A DNA stretch of 5,044 nucleotides from an uncultured Bacteroidia bacterium. Lineage in GTDB: Bacteria; Bacteroidota; Bacteroidia; SpSt-205. Both the position numbers and the translations under genes were made by a program. The notes below the pieces were generated by a model that did not search any database, had not been told where the DNA came from, and worked only from the letters and a program-made list of their open reading frames with translations. Location of the stretch: the NCBI GenBank assembly GCA_937995505.1, contig CALKJV010000151.1:1-5044 (forward strand). The letters are read 5' to 3'. Positions 1 through 5,044 of this stretch are shown here, in pieces (within the stretch, counting starts at the first letter, position 1; each line of letters starts with the position of its first letter).

Positions 1-134
1 ATGACATTTTTTAGGCGTGTGTAAACGTAGGGGTTGCCTTTTCCGGGCTTTACATGTAGAAACTCTACTACCTCGTACAGCTCATTCTCCAGGCGCAGGA
101 TCATGCCGTTGGAGATGTCTACGGCTTGTGCCAT
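1..134 (-). CDS. efp: Elongation factor P, N-terminal part (cut by window edge)
   Basis: Reading the minus strand from the ATG at 134-132 gives 44 codons that run off the window at base 1. The protein begins MAQAVDISNGMILRLENELY and continues through EVVEFLHVKPGKG to a TRLKNV end. This matches the N-terminal KOW-like domain of EF-P: the DISNGM opening, the VVEF strand and the HVKPGKG loop. EF-P binds ribosomes stalled at polyproline, between the P and E sites, and promotes peptide-bond formation. The second lysine of the KPGKG loop (K32) aligns with E. coli K34, the residue that carries the beta-lysyl modification; whether it is modified here is unknown. The residues after the loop (N34, P35, Y36) differ somewhat from the usual G/Q-A-F. 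The gene is divergent from the acyl-CoA dehydrogenase. There is no Shine-Dalgarno sequence, and a -7-like box ends 4 bases before the ATG. Domains II and III lie outside the window. Identification is by recalled family pattern, not a search. Confidence 0.93.
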   Translation of the reverse strand, partial: MAQAVDISNGMILRLENELYEVVEFLHVKPGKGNPYVYTRLKNV

Positions 135-138
135 GGGG

Positions 139-146
139 CAAAGATG
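139..146 (-). promoter_or_regulatory. Probable Bacteroidota -7 box for efp
   Basis: On the minus strand the sequence CATCTTTG is followed by CCCC and then the efp ATG. It matches five of the six fixed positions of the Bacteroidota -7 consensus TAnnTTTG; the first T is C. Only 4 bases separate the box from the start codon, so the transcript would begin at or very near the ATG. I found no clear -33 element (TTTG/TTG) about 20 bases upstream. It is supported mainly by the same arrangement at the other three genes. Confidence 0.5.
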
Positions 147-181
147 GGAAAAATCCCTGCTCGGCGATGTCTTTTTTTTGT

Positions 182-189
182 TACTTTTG
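182..189 (+). promoter_or_regulatory. Probable Bacteroidota -7 box for acyl-CoA dehydrogenase
   Basis: TACTTTTG is an exact match to TAnnTTTG and is followed by TCCT and then the ATG at 194. It lies just downstream of an 8-base T tract (172-179). No recognisable -33 element sits at the usual distance. The box would lie inside the coding region if the upstream in-frame ATG at 167 were the start, which argues for 194. A leaderless or near-leaderless transcript is inferred. Confidence 0.6.
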
Positions 190-193
190 TCCT

Positions 194-1990
194 ATGGCAA
201 ATCTGACCGTACAGCAGCCGATTACACGCGGGGGAGCTTTTCTGATTCAGCCCACGCCAGCCGAGAGTGTATTTATTCCTGAGGAATGGAATGACGAACA
301 GCGCCAGCTTGCCCAGCTCTGCGAAGAGTTTTTAGAGAAAGAGATCCTACCTCGTTTGGATGAGATTGACTATGGCGACCCGACAAAGGTGATGCCGGAG
401 CTTCTGCGCAAAGCCGCAGACTTAGGCTTTCTGGGCCTTACCGTGCCAGAGGAGTACGGTGGTCTCGGCCAAGACTTCCTTACAGGCATGCTCTTCACAG
501 AAAAGATGGGCCCTTCGCACTCCTTTGCAGTGGCGCTCCTGGCTCACACAGGAATTGGCACTTTGCCGATACTCTATTTCGGTACGCCTGAGCAGAAAGC
601 CAAGTACCTCCCCAAAATCGTATCAGGTGAGCTTTTCGCAGCCTATTGTCTCACGGAGCCCGGATCGGGTTCTGATGCTTTGGGCGCTCGCACGAAGGCT
701 ACTCCTTCCGCTGACGGTAAGTCCTACCATCTTACTGGCCAGAAGATGTGGATAACGAATGGGGGTTTTGCGGACCTTTTCACGGTATTTGCGAAAGTCA
801 ATGGGGAACAGTTTACGGCGTTTTTGGTAGAGCGGAACTTTCCGGGCGTGTCAGTAGGGGCGGAGGAGAAAAAGATGGGCATCAAAGGCTCCTCTACGCG
901 GCAGGTGTTTTTCCAAGAGACCCCCGTGCCTGCTGAAAATCTCCTCGGTGAGATCGGAAAAGGGCATGTAATTGCCTTCAATATCCTCAATATTGGCCGC
1001 ATCAAGCTGGCAGCCGCTACGACCGGCTCATGTAAGCTCTTAATCACGCAGTCGGTGCGGTATGCAAAAGAGCGCCACCAGTTTGGGCAGCCCATAGCGA
1101 GCTTCGGGGCTATCCAGCACAAGCTGGCGGATATGGCCATCTATACATGGGCCTGTGAGACTGCTACTTATCGGGCTTCGGCGGATATTCAGGCCTACGA
1201 AAACTACCTCCTAAGCCAGGGCCAGCCCTACGAAAAAGCCCTTCTTGGTGCTGCGCAAGAGTATGCCGCCGAGTGTGCCATGCTGAAGGTCTTCGGCTCT
1301 GAAGCGCTGGACTACGTAGTAGATGAAGCCATGCAGATCCACGGCGGCTACGGCTATTCGGCTGAGTATCCTATTGAGCGGGCTTATCGGGATAGCCGCA
1401 TTAACCGCATCTACGAGGGTACCAATGAGATCAATCGCATGCTGAGCGTGGATTACCTTCTGCGCAAGGCCATGAAGGGAGAGCTGGACCTTCTGAGCGC
1501 CGCCATGAAGGTGCAGGGCGAGCTGATAAGCCTGCCGGAGTTTGGCGAATCAAATGGACAGCCTCTCGCCACCGAGAAAAAGGCCTTAGAAAACCTCAAA
1601 AAAGCCGTACTTCTCGTTGCTGGCTACAGCGCACAAAAGTACATGCAAGCGTTGGCGAAAGAGCAGGAGGTTCTCATGGCGATCGCGGATATGCTCATGG
1701 ATACCTACATCGGGGAGTCCATGCTGCTGCGGGTAGAGAAGCTGATGCAGCAGGGCCAAACAGCGGCGGCACAAGATGCACTTGCGATGACGCAGGTGTA
1801 CCTTTTAGAGGCGCAGGAACGGGCTGCTGCGGCGGGGCGGCGGGCTATCCTCCATGCAGCGGAGGGCGATGAGCGCCGCATGCTCCTCATGGGCCTCAAG
1901 CGCTTCACCAAGCCGATAGAGATAGATGCGGTAGCGCTGCGCCGTCAGATTGCCGAGCGCCTGATCGCCGAAGAGAAGTACTGCTTCTGA
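194..1990 (+). CDS. Acyl-CoA dehydrogenase, long/very-long-chain type with C-terminal extension
   Basis: This 598-residue flavoenzyme introduces the trans-2 double bond into acyl-CoA, the first step of beta-oxidation, and passes electrons to ETF. In order: N-terminal helical domain about 30-150; beta domain with the family signature YCLTEPGSGSDA at 151-162 and the MWITNGG stretch at 185-191; C-terminal helical domain from about 255, with FAD-contact Arg in RHQFG (294-298) and the second signature starting QIHGGYGY (381-388). The catalytic base is predicted to be Glu408 in IYEGTNEI, aligned with the Glu of MCAD and VLCAD. Residues from about 430 to 598 form an extra helical region, as in VLCAD/ACAD9-like and many Bacteroidota enzymes of about 600 residues; true substrate length is not readable. 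The frame is open upstream to 17, but the homology-like sequence begins at MANLTVQQP, and a -7 box sits at 182-189. No Shine-Dalgarno sequence is present. The gene ends at TGA and is followed by a terminator, so it is probably monocistronic. Confidence 0.95.
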   Translation: MANLTVQQPITRGGAFLIQPTPAESVFIPEEWNDEQRQLAQLCEEFLEKEILPRLDEIDYGDPTKVMPELLRKAADLGFLGLTVPEEYGGLGQDFLTGMLFTEKMGPSHSFAVALLAHTGIGTLPILYFGTPEQKAKYLPKIVSGELFAAYCLTEPGSGSDALGARTKATPSADGKSYHLTGQKMWITNGGFADLFTVFAKVNGEQFTAFLVERNFPGVSVGAEEKKMGIKGSSTRQVFFQETPVPAENLLGEIGKGHVIAFNILNIGRIKLAAATTGSCKLLITQSVRYAKERHQFGQPIASFGAIQHKLADMAIYTWACETATYRASADIQAYENYLLSQGQPYEKALLGAAQEYAAECAMLKVFGSEALDYVVDEAMQIHGGYGYSAEYPIERAYRDSRINRIYEGTNEINRMLSVDYLLRKAMKGELDLLSAAMKVQGELISLPEFGESNGQPLATEKKALENLKKAVLLVAGYSAQKYMQALAKEQEVLMAIADMLMDTYIGESMLLRVEKLMQQGQTAAAQDALAMTQVYLLEAQERAAAAGRRAILHAAEGDERRMLLMGLKRFTKPIEIDAVALRRQIAERLIAEEKYCF

Positions 1991-2019
1991 GCTGCTCGAG
2001 GACCGCAAGTCTTTAGGAA

Positions 2020-2064
2020 AGAGCCGAGCTTTCCAAAGGAGAGGCTCGGCTCTCTTTTATTTCT
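2020..2064 (+). terminator. Rho-independent terminator after acyl-CoA dehydrogenase
   Basis: AGAGCCGAGC (2020-2029) pairs perfectly with GCTCGGCTCT (2044-2053), a 10-base-pair GC-rich stem. The 14-base interior can add a weak inner pairing (CC with GG around an AAA loop). A CTTTTATTTCT tract follows at 2054-2064. It begins 29 bases after the dehydrogenase stop codon and should insulate that gene from the receptor downstream. Confidence 0.88.
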
Positions 2065-2081
2065 AGTTTGGCTATTGAGCT

Positions 2082-2106
2082 GGGCTTAGCGAGGCGCAAG
2101 CCTTTT
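2082..2106 (+). terminator. Second, weaker terminator-like hairpin
   Basis: GGCTT-(A)-GCG (2083-2091, one bulged A at 2088) pairs with CGC-AAGCC (2095-2102) around an AGG loop. A G-T wobble (2082 with 2103) extends the stem, and a TTTT tract follows at 2103-2106. This is an eight-base-pair stem with a short U tract, 18 bases beyond the main terminator, and could act as a backup. The short T run and the bulge make it less certain; it could be a chance fold. Confidence 0.35.
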
Positions 2107-2140
2107 ACATGGGGCGAGCTGACTATTCGAGAGGAGTTTG

Positions 2141-2160
2141 TGGGCTGCCTGCCTAGCCCA
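2141..2160. repeat. Inverted repeat TGGGCT-N8-AGCCCA upstream of the receptor gene
   Basis: TGGGCT (2141-2146) and AGCCCA (2155-2160) are perfect inverted copies separated by 8 bases. The repeat ends 20 bases before the -7 box at 2181, so its right arm covers the expected -33 region. A third TGGGCT lies at 2081-2086. The position suits an operator for a dimeric regulator, but six-base arms in GC-rich DNA can arise by chance, and it does not resemble a Fur box. Confidence 0.3.
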
Positions 2161-2180
2161 AGAGGTAGAACCGAAGCTTG

Positions 2181-2188
2181 TATTTTTG
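2181..2188 (+). promoter_or_regulatory. Probable Bacteroidota -7 box for the TonB-dependent receptor
   Basis: TATTTTTG matches TAnnTTTG exactly and is followed by CTCCG and then the ATG at 2194, a gap of 5 bases. No clear -33 element is seen about 20 bases upstream. Transcription would start at or within a few bases of the start codon. It supports 2194 as the start over the open frame that extends upstream to 2068. Confidence 0.6.
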
Positions 2189-2193
2189 CTCCG

Positions 2194-4605
2194 ATGAGAC
2201 CCCATCTCTCTCTCCTTCTCCTGCTGGGCGGCTGGCTGTGGGCCCAGACTGTCGTAGTAAAAGGTCGCGTCGTAGATGAAGCTACCCGAGAAGCCCTCAT
2301 TGGGGCGAAGGTTACGGTGGATGGCGGCAAAGCCGGCGCTCTTACAGACTTGGAGGGGCGGTTTCGGTTTGAGGTGTCGCGCAGTGCTACCGTAAAAGTA
2401 GAAGTTACCTACGAGGGCTACGAAGAGAAAGTCTATGTGCTGCGCGTGCCCCCTGAGCGTGAAGAGATTGAGGTAGATATTCCGCTTACGCCGAAAAACA
2501 CGCTCCTCCAAGAGGTGGTCGTCTCGGCCTCTCGGTACGAGCAGAAGATTGAGCAAGTATCCGTATCCATGGATTTTATTCGGCCACGGCAGGTGGAGAA
2601 TCTCGCTTCGGTCGACCCCATCAAAGCCTTAGAACAAACCCCAGGCGTCTCTACAAATAAAGACCAGCCCAGCATTCGCGGTAGCAGCGGTTATACCTAC
2701 GGGGCGGGGTCGCGCGTACTGCTTCTGCTGGATGGGCTTCCGATGATGAGTCCAGATCGGCTCAGCACGCAGTTTGACCTTATTCCCATGGATAATATCA
2801 AGCAGATAGAGATTGTGAAGGGCGCTGCCTCGGTGCTGTATGGTACAGGCGCACTGGGGGGTATTATCAATGTAGTCTCAGAAGATGTGAAGTTTAAGCC
2901 GCGCACGGTAGTGCGGTTGCAGCACCAGATATACGACTCGCCGCGAGAGCCAGTGGGGGATTGGGATGATCGCAGTTCGGCAACCCTCTCTGCTGCCCAT
3001 ATCGTGCATGCCCAGCGGGTAGGTACCTGGGAAGTAACTACCCTCTTGGACCTTATCAATGATACAGGCTTTCGTAGAGAAGGCTTCTCTAAGCGCGCTC
3101 GTGCGTGGGTTTCCCTACGGCATAATGCCCCCTTCTTAGATGGGCTGCAATATGGGGTCACGCTTCAAGCAAATATTGACTCCAGTGCTACGTATATTGC
3201 TTGGGATAGCTTCCCGACTCGGGCAAACTTACCGGGCGATGGGTTTCTCACTTACCAGCTTTTGCAGCGGTATATGGTGGATCCCTTTATCTCTTACCTC
3301 ACGCCGGGGGGGAATCGTCACTGGCTGCGGGGGCGCCATTACAAGACCGTAAATGACCTCAGTACCCCGCAGTCGGGCGGTGCCGTCCTGCATTATTATG
3401 ATTATCAGTATGTGCATAACTTCGGCAAGTGGGGCAAAGTGATCGTCGGAGCGAACTATACCGAAAATCGCGTCTATGCCCGAGAGGTATTTGGGCGGGC
3501 TCGGGGCCGACAAGCAGCCGGCTTTGCCCAGGCAGAGATAGATATTTGGAAGTTTCATTTCAGTGGCGGTGTGCGCTACCAGTACGAAGACATAGAGGGG
3601 GATACCAGCTTGCAGATACGCAGTGGCCGCGTGGTCAAAGGCGAGAACCCCTTGAACGTGCGCCTTACAACGATCCGAGAGCCGGTCTTTCGGGGAGGGA
3701 TTACCTTTACGCCTTTCCAAGGGACCATCTTGCGAGCCTCTTTTGGACAGGGGCTGCGTAGCCCTTCCGTAGCAGAACGGTTTACTACTACGGGGGCAGG
3801 CGGAATTACCGTACTGCCCAATCCCTTCGTAAAAGTAGAGCGCGGCTACAGCGCCGAAGTAGGCCTTCGTCAGTATATCAAAATCGGGGAAGCCTTCAAA
3901 GGTTTTGTGGATGTCTCTGCCTTCCGCATGGACTTCAAAGACATGGTGGAGTTTCAAGTGAATGTAGATGCGGTCTTAGCGGGCTACCCAGGTCTGCCAT
4001 TCTCAGCTATCAATTTATCTCGTGCGTTCATCCAGGGTGTAGAGCCTTTATGGGGCCTCAGGTATGAGCGAGAGAAGTTTTTTGCGAATCTATCCGGGGG
4101 GCTCACGATTATAGACCCAAGAAATCCGGATGGCAGTCGCGAGCTGGATACGATGAATAACATTGCGGGGGCCTTTGCCGTGCTGAATACTGCACTTACT
4201 GCCCCTCAACCAGGCACGCCTGGCTACGCTCTTGGCCGAGATATTCCCTATACGCTCAAATACCGCAATAAGCAAATCCTTCGCAGCATCCTAGAAGCAG
4301 GCTACGGCAGAGTCTCGCTAACCGCCAACTTCCGCTACTCTAGTCCCATTACGAATGTAGATAAGCTCTTTTTCCTCCTGGGCGCCACTACGAATAATCA
4401 GCTTGCGGGGTTAGAAGAGTTTTTCCGGGACTATGCTTCTAAGCCGTATACGGTTTGGGATTTTATTTTAGCGTATGATACGGGGCGGGCACGGTGGTCT
4501 TTTCACATCTTCAATGCCTTCAATCGCATTTACACGACCCTGCCTGGTACGCTCAATGAGCAGCGGAGCTTCGCAGTACAGTGTGTTTTGCGCATTCAGG
4601 AATAA
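2194..4605 (+). CDS. TonB-dependent outer-membrane receptor with CarboxypepD_reg-like N-terminal domain
   Basis: This 803-residue receptor should import a scarce ligand across the outer membrane using TonB/ExbBD energy. Residues 1-17 are a signal peptide (MRPH, then an L-rich core, cleavage likely at LWA|Q). Residues 19-100 form a carboxypeptidase-regulatory-like beta-sandwich, with GRVVDEATREALIGAKV and TDLEGRF as hallmarks. A TonB-box-like EVVVSASR lies at 107-114. The plug covers roughly 120-230, with IRGSSGYTYGAGSRVLLLLD (161-180), QIEIVKGAASVLYG (204-217) and GALGGIINVVSE (219-230). The rest is a 22-strand-type barrel ending near FNAFNRIY. Length is typical of non-SusC receptors, and SusC length (about 1000) is not reached. 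No SusD gene follows within the window, so a siderophore, cobalamin or other small ligand is as likely as glycan; the substrate is unresolved. The frame is open back to 2068, but the signal peptide and -7 box fix the start at 2194. The last residues (VLRIQE) lack the usual terminal aromatic. Confidence 0.93.
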   Translation: MRPHLSLLLLLGGWLWAQTVVVKGRVVDEATREALIGAKVTVDGGKAGALTDLEGRFRFEVSRSATVKVEVTYEGYEEKVYVLRVPPEREEIEVDIPLTPKNTLLQEVVVSASRYEQKIEQVSVSMDFIRPRQVENLASVDPIKALEQTPGVSTNKDQPSIRGSSGYTYGAGSRVLLLLDGLPMMSPDRLSTQFDLIPMDNIKQIEIVKGAASVLYGTGALGGIINVVSEDVKFKPRTVVRLQHQIYDSPREPVGDWDDRSSATLSAAHIVHAQRVGTWEVTTLLDLINDTGFRREGFSKRARAWVSLRHNAPFLDGLQYGVTLQANIDSSATYIAWDSFPTRANLPGDGFLTYQLLQRYMVDPFISYLTPGGNRHWLRGRHYKTVNDLSTPQSGGAVLHYYDYQYVHNFGKWGKVIVGANYTENRVYAREVFGRARGRQAAGFAQAEIDIWKFHFSGGVRYQYEDIEGDTSLQIRSGRVVKGENPLNVRLTTIREPVFRGGITFTPFQGTILRASFGQGLRSPSVAERFTTTGAGGITVLPNPFVKVERGYSAEVGLRQYIKIGEAFKGFVDVSAFRMDFKDMVEFQVNVDAVLAGYPGLPFSAINLSRAFIQGVEPLWGLRYEREKFFANLSGGLTIIDPRNPDGSRELDTMNNIAGAFAVLNTALTAPQPGTPGYALGRDIPYTLKYRNKQILRSILEAGYGRVSLTANFRYSSPITNVDKLFFLLGATTNNQLAGLEEFFRDYASKPYTVWDFILAYDTGRARWSFHIFNAFNRIYTTLPGTLNEQRSFAVQCVLRIQE

Positions 4606-4616
4606 AACTTTTGCTA

Positions 4617-4624
4617 TACCTTTG
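4617..4624 (+). promoter_or_regulatory. Probable Bacteroidota -7 box for the small outer-membrane protein
   Basis: TACCTTTG is an exact TAnnTTTG match in the 26-base gap after the receptor stop codon, 7 bases before the ATG at 4632. A TTTTG at 4586-4590, inside the receptor gene, is 26 bases upstream, a little far for a -33 element. The box suggests the small gene can be transcribed independently as well as by read-through from the receptor, since no terminator separates them. Confidence 0.6.
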
Positions 4625-4631
4625 CGGTGCT

Positions 4632-5044
4632 ATGCGTACACTACGTAACCTACTCGTAGTCACAGCCCTGATAGGGGGGCTGTATGCCCAAGAAGGAGTA
4701 AAGTTTGGCCTGCGGGTCGCACCGGGTATCGGCTTTTTCAGCGTAGACTCTGGGGGTCGCACGGTCCGTAACCTGGCCGCATCGGGCGTATTCAACTTTG
4801 GCGGCGGGCTCATGCTCAGCTTTGGGTTTTCGGACAATGTTGCGTTCCTTTTAGGAGCGGGTATCGGCACCGGAGGTGGTAAAATGGAACTCAAGCCCGG
4901 CTACGGCATCAATGGGAAAACCGCTGGCGGAGCAGACACTACCATTTCGCTACAAGATGCGGGGCTAACTTCGCCTTCTACCGTCACCTATAAGGTCACG
5001 ACCGTGAATGTACCTGTCTTTATCAAGATGCGCACTAATCCGCT
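4632..5044 (+). CDS. Outer-membrane beta-barrel protein, porin/PorT-like family (3' end cut)
   Basis: The visible 137 codons run off the window end. Residues 1-19 form a signal peptide (MRTLRN, then LLVVTALIGG, cleavage at LYA|Q). The mature part starts with a first strand, VKFGLRVAPGIGFF, and alternates Gly-rich amphipathic strands with polar loops, for example GGGLMLSFGF (57-66) and VAFLLGAGIGTGGG (70-83). A longer polar stretch (about 84-120) precedes TVNVPVFIKMR (124-134), the 'Val-x-Val/Ile-Pro' strand typical of Bacteroidota small beta-barrel proteins of the OMP_b-brl/PorT type, which are usually around 200-250 residues. It should sit in the outer membrane; no specific function or ligand can be assigned. 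It lies 26 bases after the receptor gene in the same direction, so joint expression is plausible, and it has its own -7 box. The start is fixed by the signal peptide and the box; there is no Shine-Dalgarno sequence. Confidence 0.8.
   Translation, partial: MRTLRNLLVVTALIGGLYAQEGVKFGLRVAPGIGFFSVDSGGRTVRNLAASGVFNFGGGLMLSFGFSDNVAFLLGAGIGTGGGKMELKPGYGINGKTAGGADTTISLQDAGLTSPSTVTYKVTTVNVPVFIKMRTNP

Noticed and set aside
172..179. Run of eight T bases in the divergent spacer, considered as the U tract of a terminator
   Set aside because: No GC-rich hairpin precedes it on the plus strand, and neither flanking gene ends there; it is more likely AT-rich promoter DNA.
17..193. Upstream in-frame extension of the acyl-CoA dehydrogenase by 59 codons (from GTG at 17, or ATG at 167)
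   Set aside because: The extension overlaps efp on the other strand and the -7 box at 182-189, its composition is unlike the protein (Cys- and Arg-rich), and the family-like sequence starts after 194.
2068..2193. In-frame extension of the TonB-dependent receptor by 42 codons from TTG at 2068
   Set aside because: It would bury the signal peptide inside the protein and place the -7 box and a terminator-like hairpin within coding sequence.
2086..2556. Open frame of 156 codons on the minus strand over the receptor's 5' end and upstream region
   Set aside because: It overlaps the receptor promoter and N-terminal domain and shows no motif, signal peptide or promoter of its own.
3229..3957. Long open frame of 242 codons on the minus strand inside the receptor gene
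   Set aside because: It lies wholly within a well-supported gene, its protein shows no recognisable domain, and there is no promoter-like box at its start; it is a shadow of the receptor's codon pattern.
2194..4605. Receptor considered as a SusC-type glycan transporter
   Set aside because: At 803 residues it is shorter than usual SusC proteins, and the following gene is a small beta-barrel protein, not a SusD lipoprotein.
4662..4683. Hairpin ACAGCCC-N8-GGGCTGT in the signal-peptide codons of the small barrel gene
   Set aside because: The seven-base stem is real, but it lies inside coding sequence with no T tract. A role in translation control of a leaderless mRNA is conceivable, but nothing else supports it.

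Overview
The window looks like ordinary chromosomal DNA from a member of the Bacteroidota. Three things point there: a TonB-dependent receptor with an N-terminal carboxypeptidase-regulatory-like domain, signal peptides ending in Ala-Gln, and a Bacteroidota-type -7 promoter box (TAnnTTTG) directly in front of every gene. G+C content looks moderate, in the fifties by eye and not counted. I see no sign of mobile DNA, CRISPR, tRNA or rRNA. Genus cannot be told from the sequence.

Layout. Positions 1-134 (minus strand) hold the first 44 codons of elongation factor P, cut by the window edge. A 59-base divergent spacer (135-193) separates it from a complete acyl-CoA dehydrogenase of the long-chain type (194-1990, plus). 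A 203-base gap follows, with a strong rho-independent terminator (2020-2064), a second weaker terminator-like hairpin (2082-2106), a 20-base inverted repeat (2141-2160) and a -7 box (2181-2188). Next is a complete 803-residue TonB-dependent outer-membrane receptor (2194-4605, plus). After 26 bases comes the start of a small secreted outer-membrane beta-barrel protein (4632 to the window end, plus), which has its own -7 box in the gap.

The genes do not form one obvious pathway. EF-P is translation housekeeping and the dehydrogenase belongs to fatty-acid beta-oxidation. The receptor and the small barrel are both outer-membrane proteins and may be co-expressed. The receptor's substrate cannot be read from the sequence.

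The most notable signal is architectural. At all four starts a TAnnTTTG-like box ends only 4 to 7 bases before the ATG, with no Shine-Dalgarno sequence. This implies leaderless or nearly leaderless mRNAs, and it also fixes the start codons. I found no convincing undescribed multi-gene system.
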